DNA from: JANNRA01 sp031401035
GTDB lineage: Bacteria > Desulfobacterota > Binatia > HRBIN30 > CADEER01
Assembly (NCBI GenBank): GCA_031401035.1
Contig: JANNRA010000002.1
Span: 1 to 35,172 of the forward strand
Direction: 5' to 3'
Length of the DNA: 35,172 nt
Under the pieces are notes generated by a model, which worked only from the letters and a program-made list of their open reading frames with translations, was not told where the DNA came from and ran no database searches. Position numbers and translations under genes: made by a program. Positions 23,619-30,951 of the stretch are shown in pieces. Position 1 is the first letter of the stretch. Each line of letters opens with the position of its first letter.

Positions 23619-24245
23619 TCAGACCCGATCGAACCGCATGGAGCCGTCGTACCAGTCCGACATGTCGTCGTACATTTCGCCCCGCAGCAGGTGATAGGGC
23701 GCCTTGTGATAGATCTTGATGTCGTGGAAGGGGTCCGTGAGGATCTTGGTGCACCACACCAATCCCGACTGTACCCCCTTGAGTACAAACAGCTGGACGG
23801 TACGAAACGCGATCCCAGCCAGGCCGATCACGAGCCAGAGGAGCGCCAGATTGTCGAAGAACCCCCACGACTGGCTCGGCGCGCGCAGAAGGCCGAAGAG
23901 GGTCGGCTCGACGTAGAGCGCGAGGGGCGCGACGATCCACACCGCCAGCAACACGACCTTGCGCTTCAGATTGTAGCCGACCTTCACGCTCTCCTTGTAC
24001 GCATGCGTCGCCTGGTTGACCTCGTCGTAGGTCTGCGGCTCGAAGAAGAAGTGGCCTGTCTGGCGCAAGACCATCGCCAACAGCCACCCGACGAACACCG
24101 CGGCGGCGGGATGGATGAACAGCAGCGCGTAGCTGGCCACGAAACACATGGCACTCAGCAGGTGCAGCGTCTGATTGACGCGATTGTGATGATAGAATCG
24201 GTGATCGTCCCAACGCTGCTGACGCAGCTCCTCGACAAACCCCAT
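23619..24245 (-). CDS. Polytopic membrane protein with Mpo1 (DUF962)-like features
   Basis: ATG 24245 follows a strong GGGAGGAGG ribosome site. The 208-residue protein has hydrophobic helices at about 26-44, 46-61, 96-118 and 132-155. The N-terminal segment HRFYHHNRVNQTLHLLS (15-31) and 'RQTGHFFFEP' (61-70) echo the Mpo1/DUF962 pattern 'YHxNPxNxxxH ... GHxxFE', whose His ligate iron in yeast Mpo1, a dioxygenase of 2-hydroxy fatty acids. The C-terminal part (170-208) has more His (DPFHDIKIYHKAPYH) and acidic residues. I regard the match as distant, without a confirmed family. It lies 44 bases after the decarboxylase gene, in the lipid cluster, so a role in fatty-acid or head-group modification is reasonable. 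Confidence 0.7.
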   Translation of the reverse strand: MGFVEELRQQRWDDHRFYHHNRVNQTLHLLSAMCFVASYALLFIHPAAAVFVGWLLAMVLRQTGHFFFEPQTYDEVNQATHAYKESVKVGYNLKRKVVLLAVWIVAPLALYVEPTLFGLLRAPSQSWGFFDNLALLWLVIGLAGIAFRTVQLFVLKGVQSGLVWCTKILTDPFHDIKIYHKAPYHLLRGEMYDDMSDWYDGSMRFDRV

Positions 24246-24289
24246 GGCATCCTCCTCCCGTTCTCGGGTGTTCGGCAGTGATTCGCGCT

Positions 24290-25201
24290 TCATGTCTCAT
24301 CCACCAGAAGCGCTTGCCCCATCGCCAGGCGCGCGCCCGTCGTCACCCCGTCGGCCAGCCAGTAGTTGGCGGTGGCGAAGACGAGGATCGTCGACCCGTT
24401 CTGGAAGTAGCCCATCTCGTCGCCGCGGCGGTACGTCGCGCGACAGGGCAGCCGATCCGGACCCCGGTAGCGCAGATCCAGTGGGTCCGGCAGGCAATGG
24501 AACTTCATGCTGGCCACCAAGATCGCCGCCACCGGGACGAGCATGATGCTCCGGGCACGCCCTGCGGCAGGGGCAGCGCCGTTGCCGAGCTGTTCCAATT
24601 TCAGCTCGACCACCGCACGCTCGTTCTTGCAGAAGAGCTTTTCGATCCTCTGCAGGGCGACCGGGTTCACGTTCCACGTGTCGCCCGAAATGTAGGTGAT
24701 CTCCTCGACGCGACAGTCCACCGGCGCGTGGAAGCGGTGATACATGCTCGATCTGAGCCGCAACGTGACGTACGTCCCGTCGCGATACTTCGATCGCAGG
24801 GTAGGATCCGGAATGAGATCGGCCATCTCATAGGGGAACCCCTTGGCCTGAAAGACCCGCGTCCCCTCCACCCTGCCACACGCTCCGACGATGGCGTCGC
24901 ACGGGCTCACCGCGATGTGGCGCCGCGCATCGATGGGGCGCGCACCCGGTTTCAGTTCCCGGATAAAGCAGTCCCGCAGGCTCTTGAACTCCCGTGTTCG
25001 GCATTCCTCGAAATCGAGATCGGCCGCAAAGAGTCTCCACAGCGCGATCGACCAACGCGTCAGGGCCGGACTCTCGATGGCGCTGTACCAGCCGACGAGG
25101 CGCGTGAGCAGGCGACGCGGGATCCGATTCGTCAGCAGAAAGTTCAGCTGCTCGGACTGTGTCCACGAGCGGAGCAGCTTCTGCGCGACGACCTCAGGCA
25201 A
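24290..25201 (-). CDS. psd: Phosphatidylserine decarboxylase (pyruvoyl enzyme)
   Basis: The 303-residue protein shows all key features: Asp102 in SPCDAIVG, 'SMYHRFHAPVDCRVEEITYISG' in outline with His155 and His158, and the self-cleavage site NGST (Ser270) in GYFQNGSTILVF, where the Ser becomes the pyruvoyl group (the E. coli site is LGST). The enzyme makes phosphatidylethanolamine from phosphatidylserine at the inner membrane, or decarboxylates a related seryl-lipid. I place the start at TTG 25201, inside the stop of the PHP-GT4 gene and seven bases after AGGAG; the frame is open to 25294 but that part is shadow sequence. Tight coupling to the glycosyltransferase implies a shared pathway. 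Confidence 0.9.
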   Translation of the reverse strand: MPEVVAQKLLRSWTQSEQLNFLLTNRIPRRLLTRLVGWYSAIESPALTRWSIALWRLFAADLDFEECRTREFKSLRDCFIRELKPGARPIDARRHIAVSPCDAIVGACGRVEGTRVFQAKGFPYEMADLIPDPTLRSKYRDGTYVTLRLRSSMYHRFHAPVDCRVEEITYISGDTWNVNPVALQRIEKLFCKNERAVVELKLEQLGNGAAPAAGRARSIMLVPVAAILVASMKFHCLPDPLDLRYRGPDRLPCRATYRRGDEMGYFQNGSTILVFATANYWLADGVTTGARLAMGQALLVDET

Positions 25202-27956
25202 CGGACCGCTCCTGGGCGGGCGTGGTGAGGAATCCGAACCCGTCTTCGAGCTCCGCGATGGACGGCGCGTGCGGATCGTCGAGCGCCTCGCCAAGACCCA
25301 GATCGTACATGAACTGACGCATGATCGGCTCGGCCTGGAAGGCGGCCGCGCGCGCCATGGCCTGTCGCCGCATGCCCTGCTGCCCGCCGCCGCGCAGGTG
25401 CGAGACGATCCGCCCGCTCATCTCTTCGATGCTGTCGACGAGGTAGCCGCTGCGTCCGTCCTCGATGATGTCCTTGGGCCCCTTGCAGTTGTACGCGACC
25501 GCCGGCATGCCATGCACCAGCGCCTCGAGGATCACGTTGCCGAAGGTGTCGAATCGCGAGGGGAAGACGAAGAGGTCCAGGCCGAGGTAGAGCGCCGCGA
25601 GGCGCTGCTTGTCGACCCAACCCACGAACCGCGCGTCTGGCAGCGCCGCCTTCAACTCGGCTTCGGCCGGCCCGGTCCCGGCGATCACGATGCGCAGATC
25701 GGGCAGCGACTCTCGCGCCCGCGCCAGGATCTCCGGCAGTTCGAAGATGCCCTTCTCGCGACTGAGGCGGCAGGCGGTGAGGAGGATCGGCGTATCGGCC
25801 GTCGCATCCGGAAACAACTCCGTCTTGTCGATTGGCCGCGCGCTCGGATGGCGGGGCTGTGCGTGGTGAGCCGTCAAGTGGACCCGATCCGCATCCAATT
25901 GCATCTCGCGTCCGGTCAGCCACTCGCGATGATCGCTGTTAAGGACGAACACCCCGTCGAAGCGCTTGTACAGGGCGCGCAGCATGCGGCGAATGCGGTC
26001 GCGCTCATGGTGATCGAGATCGGTCATGTGCTTGGCGAAGTCGATCCAATCCGTGTGCATGAAGAAAAAGCTCGGGACGTTGAACATGAACTTCAGGAGG
26101 AGGGCGACGAACACCATCGGCCCTTCGGTCGAACAGACGATTCGATCGTATCCACCGCGATAGAAGATGTCGGCGACTTCGAGCGGGTCCGGAACCCGGA
26201 ATTCCTGCTCGCCGTACTCGGTGACGGAGAAAGTCATCAGTGGCCGCACGACCCGCAGATGCGGCTCGTCGACGCCCTGCGCGTCGCAGATGAGGAAGTC
26301 GACCGGCAGATCGAGCCGTTGAATCTCCGTCAGCTTGCCGGAGAGCGAACTCGAGACGCCATTTCTGTCGCGCAGGGTGTCGGTCAGATACAGCGCCCGC
26401 TTGTCGTGGTGCCCCGTGCCGAGGCGTTGCGCGAAGTCGTTGAGGAAGCTGCGATTCGCATAGAGGACGCGGGTGCTCGCAACCGTCGCGCCGGCGAGGA
26501 TGAGATTCATGAACACGGGGAACGAGAGGTTGTCGAGCAGTTGCTTGACGTCGAAGTCGCTCATGTCCGAGCGTCGGCTGGCGTCGCCCAGGAAGAGCGC
26601 GGTGAGCTGGCTCGGGACCTCGAACTTTCGAATGAGTTCTTCCGTCGTGAGCTTCTCGAGCTGCTTCGACTCACTCGCGGCCACGGAGTGCTGCAGCCGC
26701 TTGACGATCAGCGAACTCAGCTCGGTGAAGAGCTGCGACACGGCGCGGTGCACCGCTTCGACATACTCTTCCGGCGACGCGTGCGTACTCGCGGCGATGC
26801 GGTCGAGGTGATCGAGGCAGAAGCGATAGTCCTTCGAGACCTGCCAGCGCAGGAGGCGGCTCGGTCGCTTGCCCTGCAGGGCATCGTGGATGAGGTTGAA
26901 GAACTTTGGGGTGTGTTTGTGCTTGCGCACCTCGAGCAGGAGATTGCCGATCGCGAAGCACGCCAGCTTGTCGTAGGTTTCGCCGCGATGGAGGGCGATC
27001 CGCAACAGTCCGGGATCTTCGATCTTGGTGGCGACCTGCGAGAAGTAGTCGAGGAGCGAGATGGCGAGCTTCTGGTTCTCGGCGACATTGCCGTAGGCAG
27101 CGACCCGGCCGGCGCGCAGGGCCTCCAGCGCCAGGGCCGACGGCTTCTCCGTGCGCAGTCGCTCGCGCAGGTTGGGCACGTACAGGCGTGACCCGCAGGT
27201 GCCCGCGAAGACCCCGAAGTGATCATCTGAGCCGCCGGTGAGCACCTTCGGCAGCGCCGGATCGACCCCGAACTCGTAGGGATCGAGGTCGTGCTTGCGG
27301 GCGTAGTGATCGATCCTCTCCGCCGTCAGACTCTGCACCCAGTTGAGCGTCAGGACGCTCTGCCAGAGATCGCGCTGGCCGTTCAGCACCTCGAACCGTT
27401 GGAACAGGACGGCGAACCTCTCGAACAACTCGAAGTCGATCCGATCGACGGCCGTGTAGAAGTACAGTGGGTGCGGCAGGACGACGGGCACCTGCTGCTC
27501 GTTGGCGTAGCGCAGGAACGCGAAGACGTCGCGGCGCTTGGCGTTGAGGACCTCTTCCTGGCGCCGGTCGAAGCCGTAGGCGAGCACGTGGAAGAAGAGA
27601 TCGTACTCCGCGTAGTGGCAGGTGAACTCGCCCCCGGTCAGGACGTCGTGCCCGGCCTCCTGCAGATCCCAACACGAGCGGGCATTGTTGTGGTTGGTGA
27701 TGGTCACGACGTCGGAGCCGTGCCGCTTCAGCACCTCGAGGAGTCGGTCCGTCTCGAGCCAGGTCTCGGGCAATCGCAGGATCCGGCCCCAGAGCTCGTC
27801 GGGGATGTCGCTGTTGCGGTCGTGACAATGGAGATCCACCCGCAGACACTGATCGAGGGGGAACCGGGAGGACTCGCGCTGCAGGAAGCGGCGGAATTCG
27901 TCTCTGAGAGCTCGACGGAATTGTCCTGTTCCCGCGTCATCGTCGGTGCGCACCAT
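25194..27956 (-). CDS. PHP-domain/GT4 glycosyltransferase fusion protein
   Basis: Using ATG 27956, with a GAGGAGG site spanning the previous stop, the product is 920 residues. Residues 38-270 form a PHP metallo-phosphoesterase domain: HCH (43-45), TNHN (87-90), 'GGEFTCHYAEYD' (108-119), HPLYFY (162-167) and GGSDDH (241-246), with all metal ligands intact. Residues 270-540 form a largely helical middle region of unknown family. Residues 545-900 form a GT4 glycosyltransferase: an N-terminal Rossmann region, ACRLSREKGIFELPE and IAGTGPAEAEL, and the donor motif 'FPSRFDTFGNVILEAL' (Asp803 in place of the first Glu of Ex7E, Glu811 conserved). I infer a sugar transfer plus phosphate hydrolysis on one chain, acting on a lipid given its neighbours. 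The frame from ATG 27989 adds 11 unlikely residues. Stop overlaps the psd start. Confidence 0.85.
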   Translation of the reverse strand: MVRTDDDAGTGQFRRALRDEFRRFLQRESSRFPLDQCLRVDLHCHDRNSDIPDELWGRILRLPETWLETDRLLEVLKRHGSDVVTITNHNNARSCWDLQEAGHDVLTGGEFTCHYAEYDLFFHVLAYGFDRRQEEVLNAKRRDVFAFLRYANEQQVPVVLPHPLYFYTAVDRIDFELFERFAVLFQRFEVLNGQRDLWQSVLTLNWVQSLTAERIDHYARKHDLDPYEFGVDPALPKVLTGGSDDHFGVFAGTCGSRLYVPNLRERLRTEKPSALALEALRAGRVAAYGNVAENQKLAISLLDYFSQVATKIEDPGLLRIALHRGETYDKLACFAIGNLLLEVRKHKHTPKFFNLIHDALQGKRPSRLLRWQVSKDYRFCLDHLDRIAASTHASPEEYVEAVHRAVSQLFTELSSLIVKRLQHSVAASESKQLEKLTTEELIRKFEVPSQLTALFLGDASRRSDMSDFDVKQLLDNLSFPVFMNLILAGATVASTRVLYANRSFLNDFAQRLGTGHHDKRALYLTDTLRDRNGVSSSLSGKLTEIQRLDLPVDFLICDAQGVDEPHLRVVRPLMTFSVTEYGEQEFRVPDPLEVADIFYRGGYDRIVCSTEGPMVFVALLLKFMFNVPSFFFMHTDWIDFAKHMTDLDHHERDRIRRMLRALYKRFDGVFVLNSDHREWLTGREMQLDADRVHLTAHHAQPRHPSARPIDKTELFPDATADTPILLTACRLSREKGIFELPEILARARESLPDLRIVIAGTGPAEAELKAALPDARFVGWVDKQRLAALYLGLDLFVFPSRFDTFGNVILEALVHGMPAVAYNCKGPKDIIEDGRSGYLVDSIEEMSGRIVSHLRGGGQQGMRRQAMARAAAFQAEPIMRQFMYDLGLGEALDDPHAPSIAELEDGFGFLTTPAQERSVA

Positions 27957-27957
27957 G

Positions 27958-29667
27958 CTACCCAACCTCCTCGACATGCCGAGTCCCACCGGCCGGTGCT
28001 GGTGACCGCAATCTGCGCAGCCACGGGAAGCGGGCCATGAGCATGTCTCGCGTCATCATCCCCTTGATGGCCCGGTTCGTCAGGCCCGGGGAACGCCACC
28101 ACCACTGGTCCTGCTGCATGCGCCCGGCGGCGCGCACGAATCTCGCGGTCACCTCGCGGAAGTCGTCATCCGAGTAGTCGAGGCTCATGATGAAACGGCC
28201 GGTGCCGATCCAACCCAGTTCGAGCCCTTCGGCTCGCAGGTAGAACTGCAACATCCAATTGTACCGGCTCGGCGTCTCGTACAGCACCGTCAGGACCGTT
28301 TGCAGGTTGGCCACGCGGACCGGGAGGTCGGCCTCCGTGAGGCGCTGATTGAGGGCGGCGACGCGCGCGTTCCACACCGTGTCGAGGTCCGCGTATCGCT
28401 GCTGCAGCTCCGGCGTTTGCAGGCGCTCGAGGAACTCATGCATCGCCCCGAGCACATAGGGATGGGAATTGAAGGTCCCGCGGGCGAAGGAAATGTCGGC
28501 AGGCGCATCGTCCCGGTAGCGCTTCATCAGCGCACGGCGACCACACAGCACGCCGACGGGCAGCCCACCGCCCAACGTCTTGCCATAGGTCACCATGTCC
28601 GCCTGGATGCCGAAGTATTCCTGGGCTCCCCGGCAGGCGAGACGAAAGCCGGTGAACACCTCATCGAAGATCAGGACGATGCCCCTGCGGGTGCATACGT
28701 CCCGGATCCCCTCGAGCCATGCGGTGTAGCGCGCGCGGTCGAACGCGGCGGTGCGATCGCTTGCGATCAGCGTTCCGTCGCCCGGACTGTCCGCATTCGG
28801 GTGGAGCGCCTGCAGTGGATTAATCAGGACGCACGCGATGTCACTGCGCGTCTCCAACACACGCAGGGAACGGTCGCTGAGATCCGCCAGCGTGTACACA
28901 TCGTCGACCTTGCGCTGGTTGCCGACCCCAGGCTGCACGCCGTCCCACCAGCCGTGATAGGCGCCGCAGAACCGCACCAGATGGGTGCGGCGCGCGTGGT
29001 ACCGCGCCAGGCGTACGGCCTGCATGACGGCCTCGGTCCCCGACATGTGAAAGGACACCTCGTCCAGACCGGACAGCGACTTCAGCGTCGCGACGTTCTG
29101 GACGATGAGCGGATGATACGGCCCGAGCACAGGCCCCAAGCGGTCGACCTTCGCGCTCCCCTTCGCAATGCAGTCCTTGTAGAACTCATGACCGAACAGG
29201 TTGACCCCGTAGGATCCGGACAGGTCATAGCGCCAGTTGCCGTCGATATCCCTGACCTGCACGCCGCGCGTCTGGTCGACGATCGAGCCGCATCGCAACT
29301 CGCGTGGAACCTGATTGCGATAGGGAAACGGCACGCGATACGCCGCGGTGAAGCCTGCGTCGGAGATGTCTTCCTGGAGCACCTCGCTCATGCGCACGCT
29401 GGCCGGGGAACTCTCGCGAGCCTGCCGGCGAAGCCCTTCGAGGGCTACGCGGCGGCTGCTCGCGACCGACTCGGGCGCCGCATCGCTGACGAAGAACGCC
29501 TCCTCATCGTATTCGAAGAACTTGACGAGTCGCGCCATCCGACGCGACCACCTGGCATGGCCGCGCAGAGACGGATGCTTGGCACGCGAGAGCTGCAATC
29601 GTTGATAGAGCCGCGAACCGAGGGCAGCGACCACAGCCATTGCCAGTATATAGAATGCGAGAACCAT
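27958..29667 (-). CDS. Membrane-anchored class III (PLP) aminotransferase
   Basis: The 569-residue protein (start ATG 29667) begins with one transmembrane helix (about 2-20), then a basic linker and an unassigned N-terminal region to about 110. The fold-type I aminotransferase follows, like glutamate-1-semialdehyde aminomutase: MSGTEA (208-213), FCGAYHGW (233-240), IFDEVFTGFR (333-342, Asp335 binds the pyridine N) and VTYGKTLGGGLPVG with PLP-binding Lys363. The main catalytic residues are present, so it should aminate a keto or aldehyde group, or exchange amino and keto groups within one molecule. Soluble relatives lack the anchor, which suggests a lipid substrate. It is the first gene of the block. 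Its stop lies one base from the next start. Confidence 0.87.
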   Translation of the reverse strand: MVLAFYILAMAVVAALGSRLYQRLQLSRAKHPSLRGHARWSRRMARLVKFFEYDEEAFFVSDAAPESVASSRRVALEGLRRQARESSPASVRMSEVLQEDISDAGFTAAYRVPFPYRNQVPRELRCGSIVDQTRGVQVRDIDGNWRYDLSGSYGVNLFGHEFYKDCIAKGSAKVDRLGPVLGPYHPLIVQNVATLKSLSGLDEVSFHMSGTEAVMQAVRLARYHARRTHLVRFCGAYHGWWDGVQPGVGNQRKVDDVYTLADLSDRSLRVLETRSDIACVLINPLQALHPNADSPGDGTLIASDRTAAFDRARYTAWLEGIRDVCTRRGIVLIFDEVFTGFRLACRGAQEYFGIQADMVTYGKTLGGGLPVGVLCGRRALMKRYRDDAPADISFARGTFNSHPYVLGAMHEFLERLQTPELQQRYADLDTVWNARVAALNQRLTEADLPVRVANLQTVLTVLYETPSRYNWMLQFYLRAEGLELGWIGTGRFIMSLDYSDDDFREVTARFVRAAGRMQQDQWWWRSPGLTNRAIKGMMTRDMLMARFPWLRRLRSPAPAGGTRHVEEVG

Positions 29668-30029
29668 TGCGTTGTTTGCTCGCCCCAAGGCACCAGCCTT
29701 GAAATCAATATACACTCCGGGTGTGACGGCGCGGTTACGCCTACGGAAACACACGGATACTAGTGTGATGATTGTCCAGGTATTGTATTAACCGGTCATG
29801 ACGTCCGACACCGTCGTTGATGACCGGCGTCGCGCTCGGACCGACGCGGCGGTGGCGGTCCCATGCGGGGGCGCTGCAGACGATCAGGAGCCGGGCGCGG
29901 CCACTGGACCGACGGAGCAGACCCACCGCCGCCCCCGGGTCACTGCACCCGCCGGCCAGGGCCGCCGGGGCAAGCTCACCCCGCATTGGCTGCTGAGCCC
30001 GATGTTCGCGTCGGCGCCGCGGACCGGCA
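29668..30029. other. Intergenic region before the lipid cluster
   Basis: These 362 bases separate the alpha/beta hydrolase stop from the aminotransferase start, both on the minus strand. The part 29640-29800 is more AT-rich than the surroundings (for example TATATACACT at 29709-29718), as expected for a promoter of the minus-strand cluster. I could not pick reliable -35 and -10 boxes. The part 29830-30029 is GC-rich and holds no gene I can support. Confidence 0.45.
29792..29827. promoter_or_regulatory. Inverted repeat upstream of the lipid cluster
   Basis: CCGGTCAT (29792-29799) and ATGACCGG (29820-29827) are perfect inverted repeats. An inner GACG (29800-29803)/CGTC (29812-29815) pair adds to a possible hairpin. 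It lies about 125 bases upstream of the aminotransferase start. Either an operator for the cluster or a weak terminator of the hydrolase gene; no T-run follows on the minus strand, so I favour the former. Confidence 0.35.
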
Positions 30030-30860
30030 TCACAGGAAACGCAGCAGGGCGTCAGCGAGCTGCTCAGGTTGCTCGAGGTGCGGGTGGTGGGCGCTGCCGC
30101 GGATGACGACGCGCGCGGCGCGCAGGGTCGCCAGTCGCTCGAGCAGGTCGGGCTCCGCGTAGCGCAACGGGCTCTCGTCGCCCTCGACGTAGAGCACCGG
30201 ACAGGCGATGCGCTGCCAGAAGGGGCGCGCCTGGGCGACGTAGAAGGGCTGCGGCGAGCGCGTCTGGTGCAGCGGGTCGAAGACCCACGCGCGCTGATCG
30301 CCGGCGACGACGCGGGTGCCGTGCGCGGCGAGCAGGGCGAGGGCCTCCGCCCCCATACGCGGGTAGCGCGCGCGCAGGCGCGTCGCGGCGGCGGCCAGGG
30401 TGAACGTCGGTCGCGGCCGCGCCGCGACCAGTTCCAGACCGGCGCACCACTGCGCGTAGCGCGCCGGCGTGTCGGCCGGGTCGGCATCGCCGGGGCCGAG
30501 GCCCTCGATGGCGACCAGGCTCGTGACCTGTTGCGGCGCGCTGCCGGCATAGAGCAGCGCCGCGTTGCCGCCCATCGAGTGCGCCACCAGCGCGACGCGC
30601 GTGCCGAGGGCGCGCACGACGGCGGCGAGATCGGCGACGTAGTCGGCGAAGTGGTAGTAGCCGCCGGCACCCACCCAGTCGCTCTCGCCGTGGCCGCGCC
30701 AGTCGAGGGCGTAGACGTGCCAGCCGCCGGCGGCGAGGCGCGGCGCGACCAGGCTCCAGACGTGCGCGTGTTCGAGGAAGCCGTGCAGCAGCACGACGAC
30801 GCGCGCGCCGCTGCCCCACTCGAGCAGATGGTGCGTCAGCCGGTTGGCGACGATCTTCAC
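30030..30860 (-). CDS. Alpha/beta hydrolase
   Basis: From GTG 30860 the 276-residue protein starts like its relatives ('KIVANRLTHHLLEWG'); an ATG at 30911 adds a 17-residue basic extension. It has the oxyanion-hole HGFLEH, 'DWRGHGESDW', the nucleophile elbow AHSMGG with Ser95, and 'YVEGDESPLRY' (Asp) and 'GSAHHPHLEQP' (His) for the triad. It is a typical cytosolic serine hydrolase of the fold that includes esterases, epoxide hydrolases and haloalkane dehalogenases; the substrate cannot be read from sequence. It is divergent from the peptide transporter operon. Confidence 0.87.
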   Translation of the reverse strand: MKIVANRLTHHLLEWGSGARVVVLLHGFLEHAHVWSLVAPRLAAGGWHVYALDWRGHGESDWVGAGGYYHFADYVADLAAVVRALGTRVALVAHSMGGNAALLYAGSAPQQVTSLVAIEGLGPGDADPADTPARYAQWCAGLELVAARPRPTFTLAAAATRLRARYPRMGAEALALLAAHGTRVVAGDQRAWVFDPLHQTRSPQPFYVAQARPFWQRIACPVLYVEGDESPLRYAEPDLLERLATLRAARVVIRGSAHHPHLEQPEQLADALLRFL

Positions 30861-30951
30861 CGGCCACCGCCCCCGCGCCGCCAACGAGCGCCACGTCGCC
30901 GTGGCATGCACTTGTACCGGTTGCGGCGGTGCGCCATAGCGGCCTCCCTAG

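Noticed and set aside
24891..27191. Plus-strand open frame of 766 codons opposite the PHP-GT4 gene
   Set aside because: An antisense shadow: no recognisable domain, and composition mirrors the minus-strand codons, which carry PHP and GT4 motifs.
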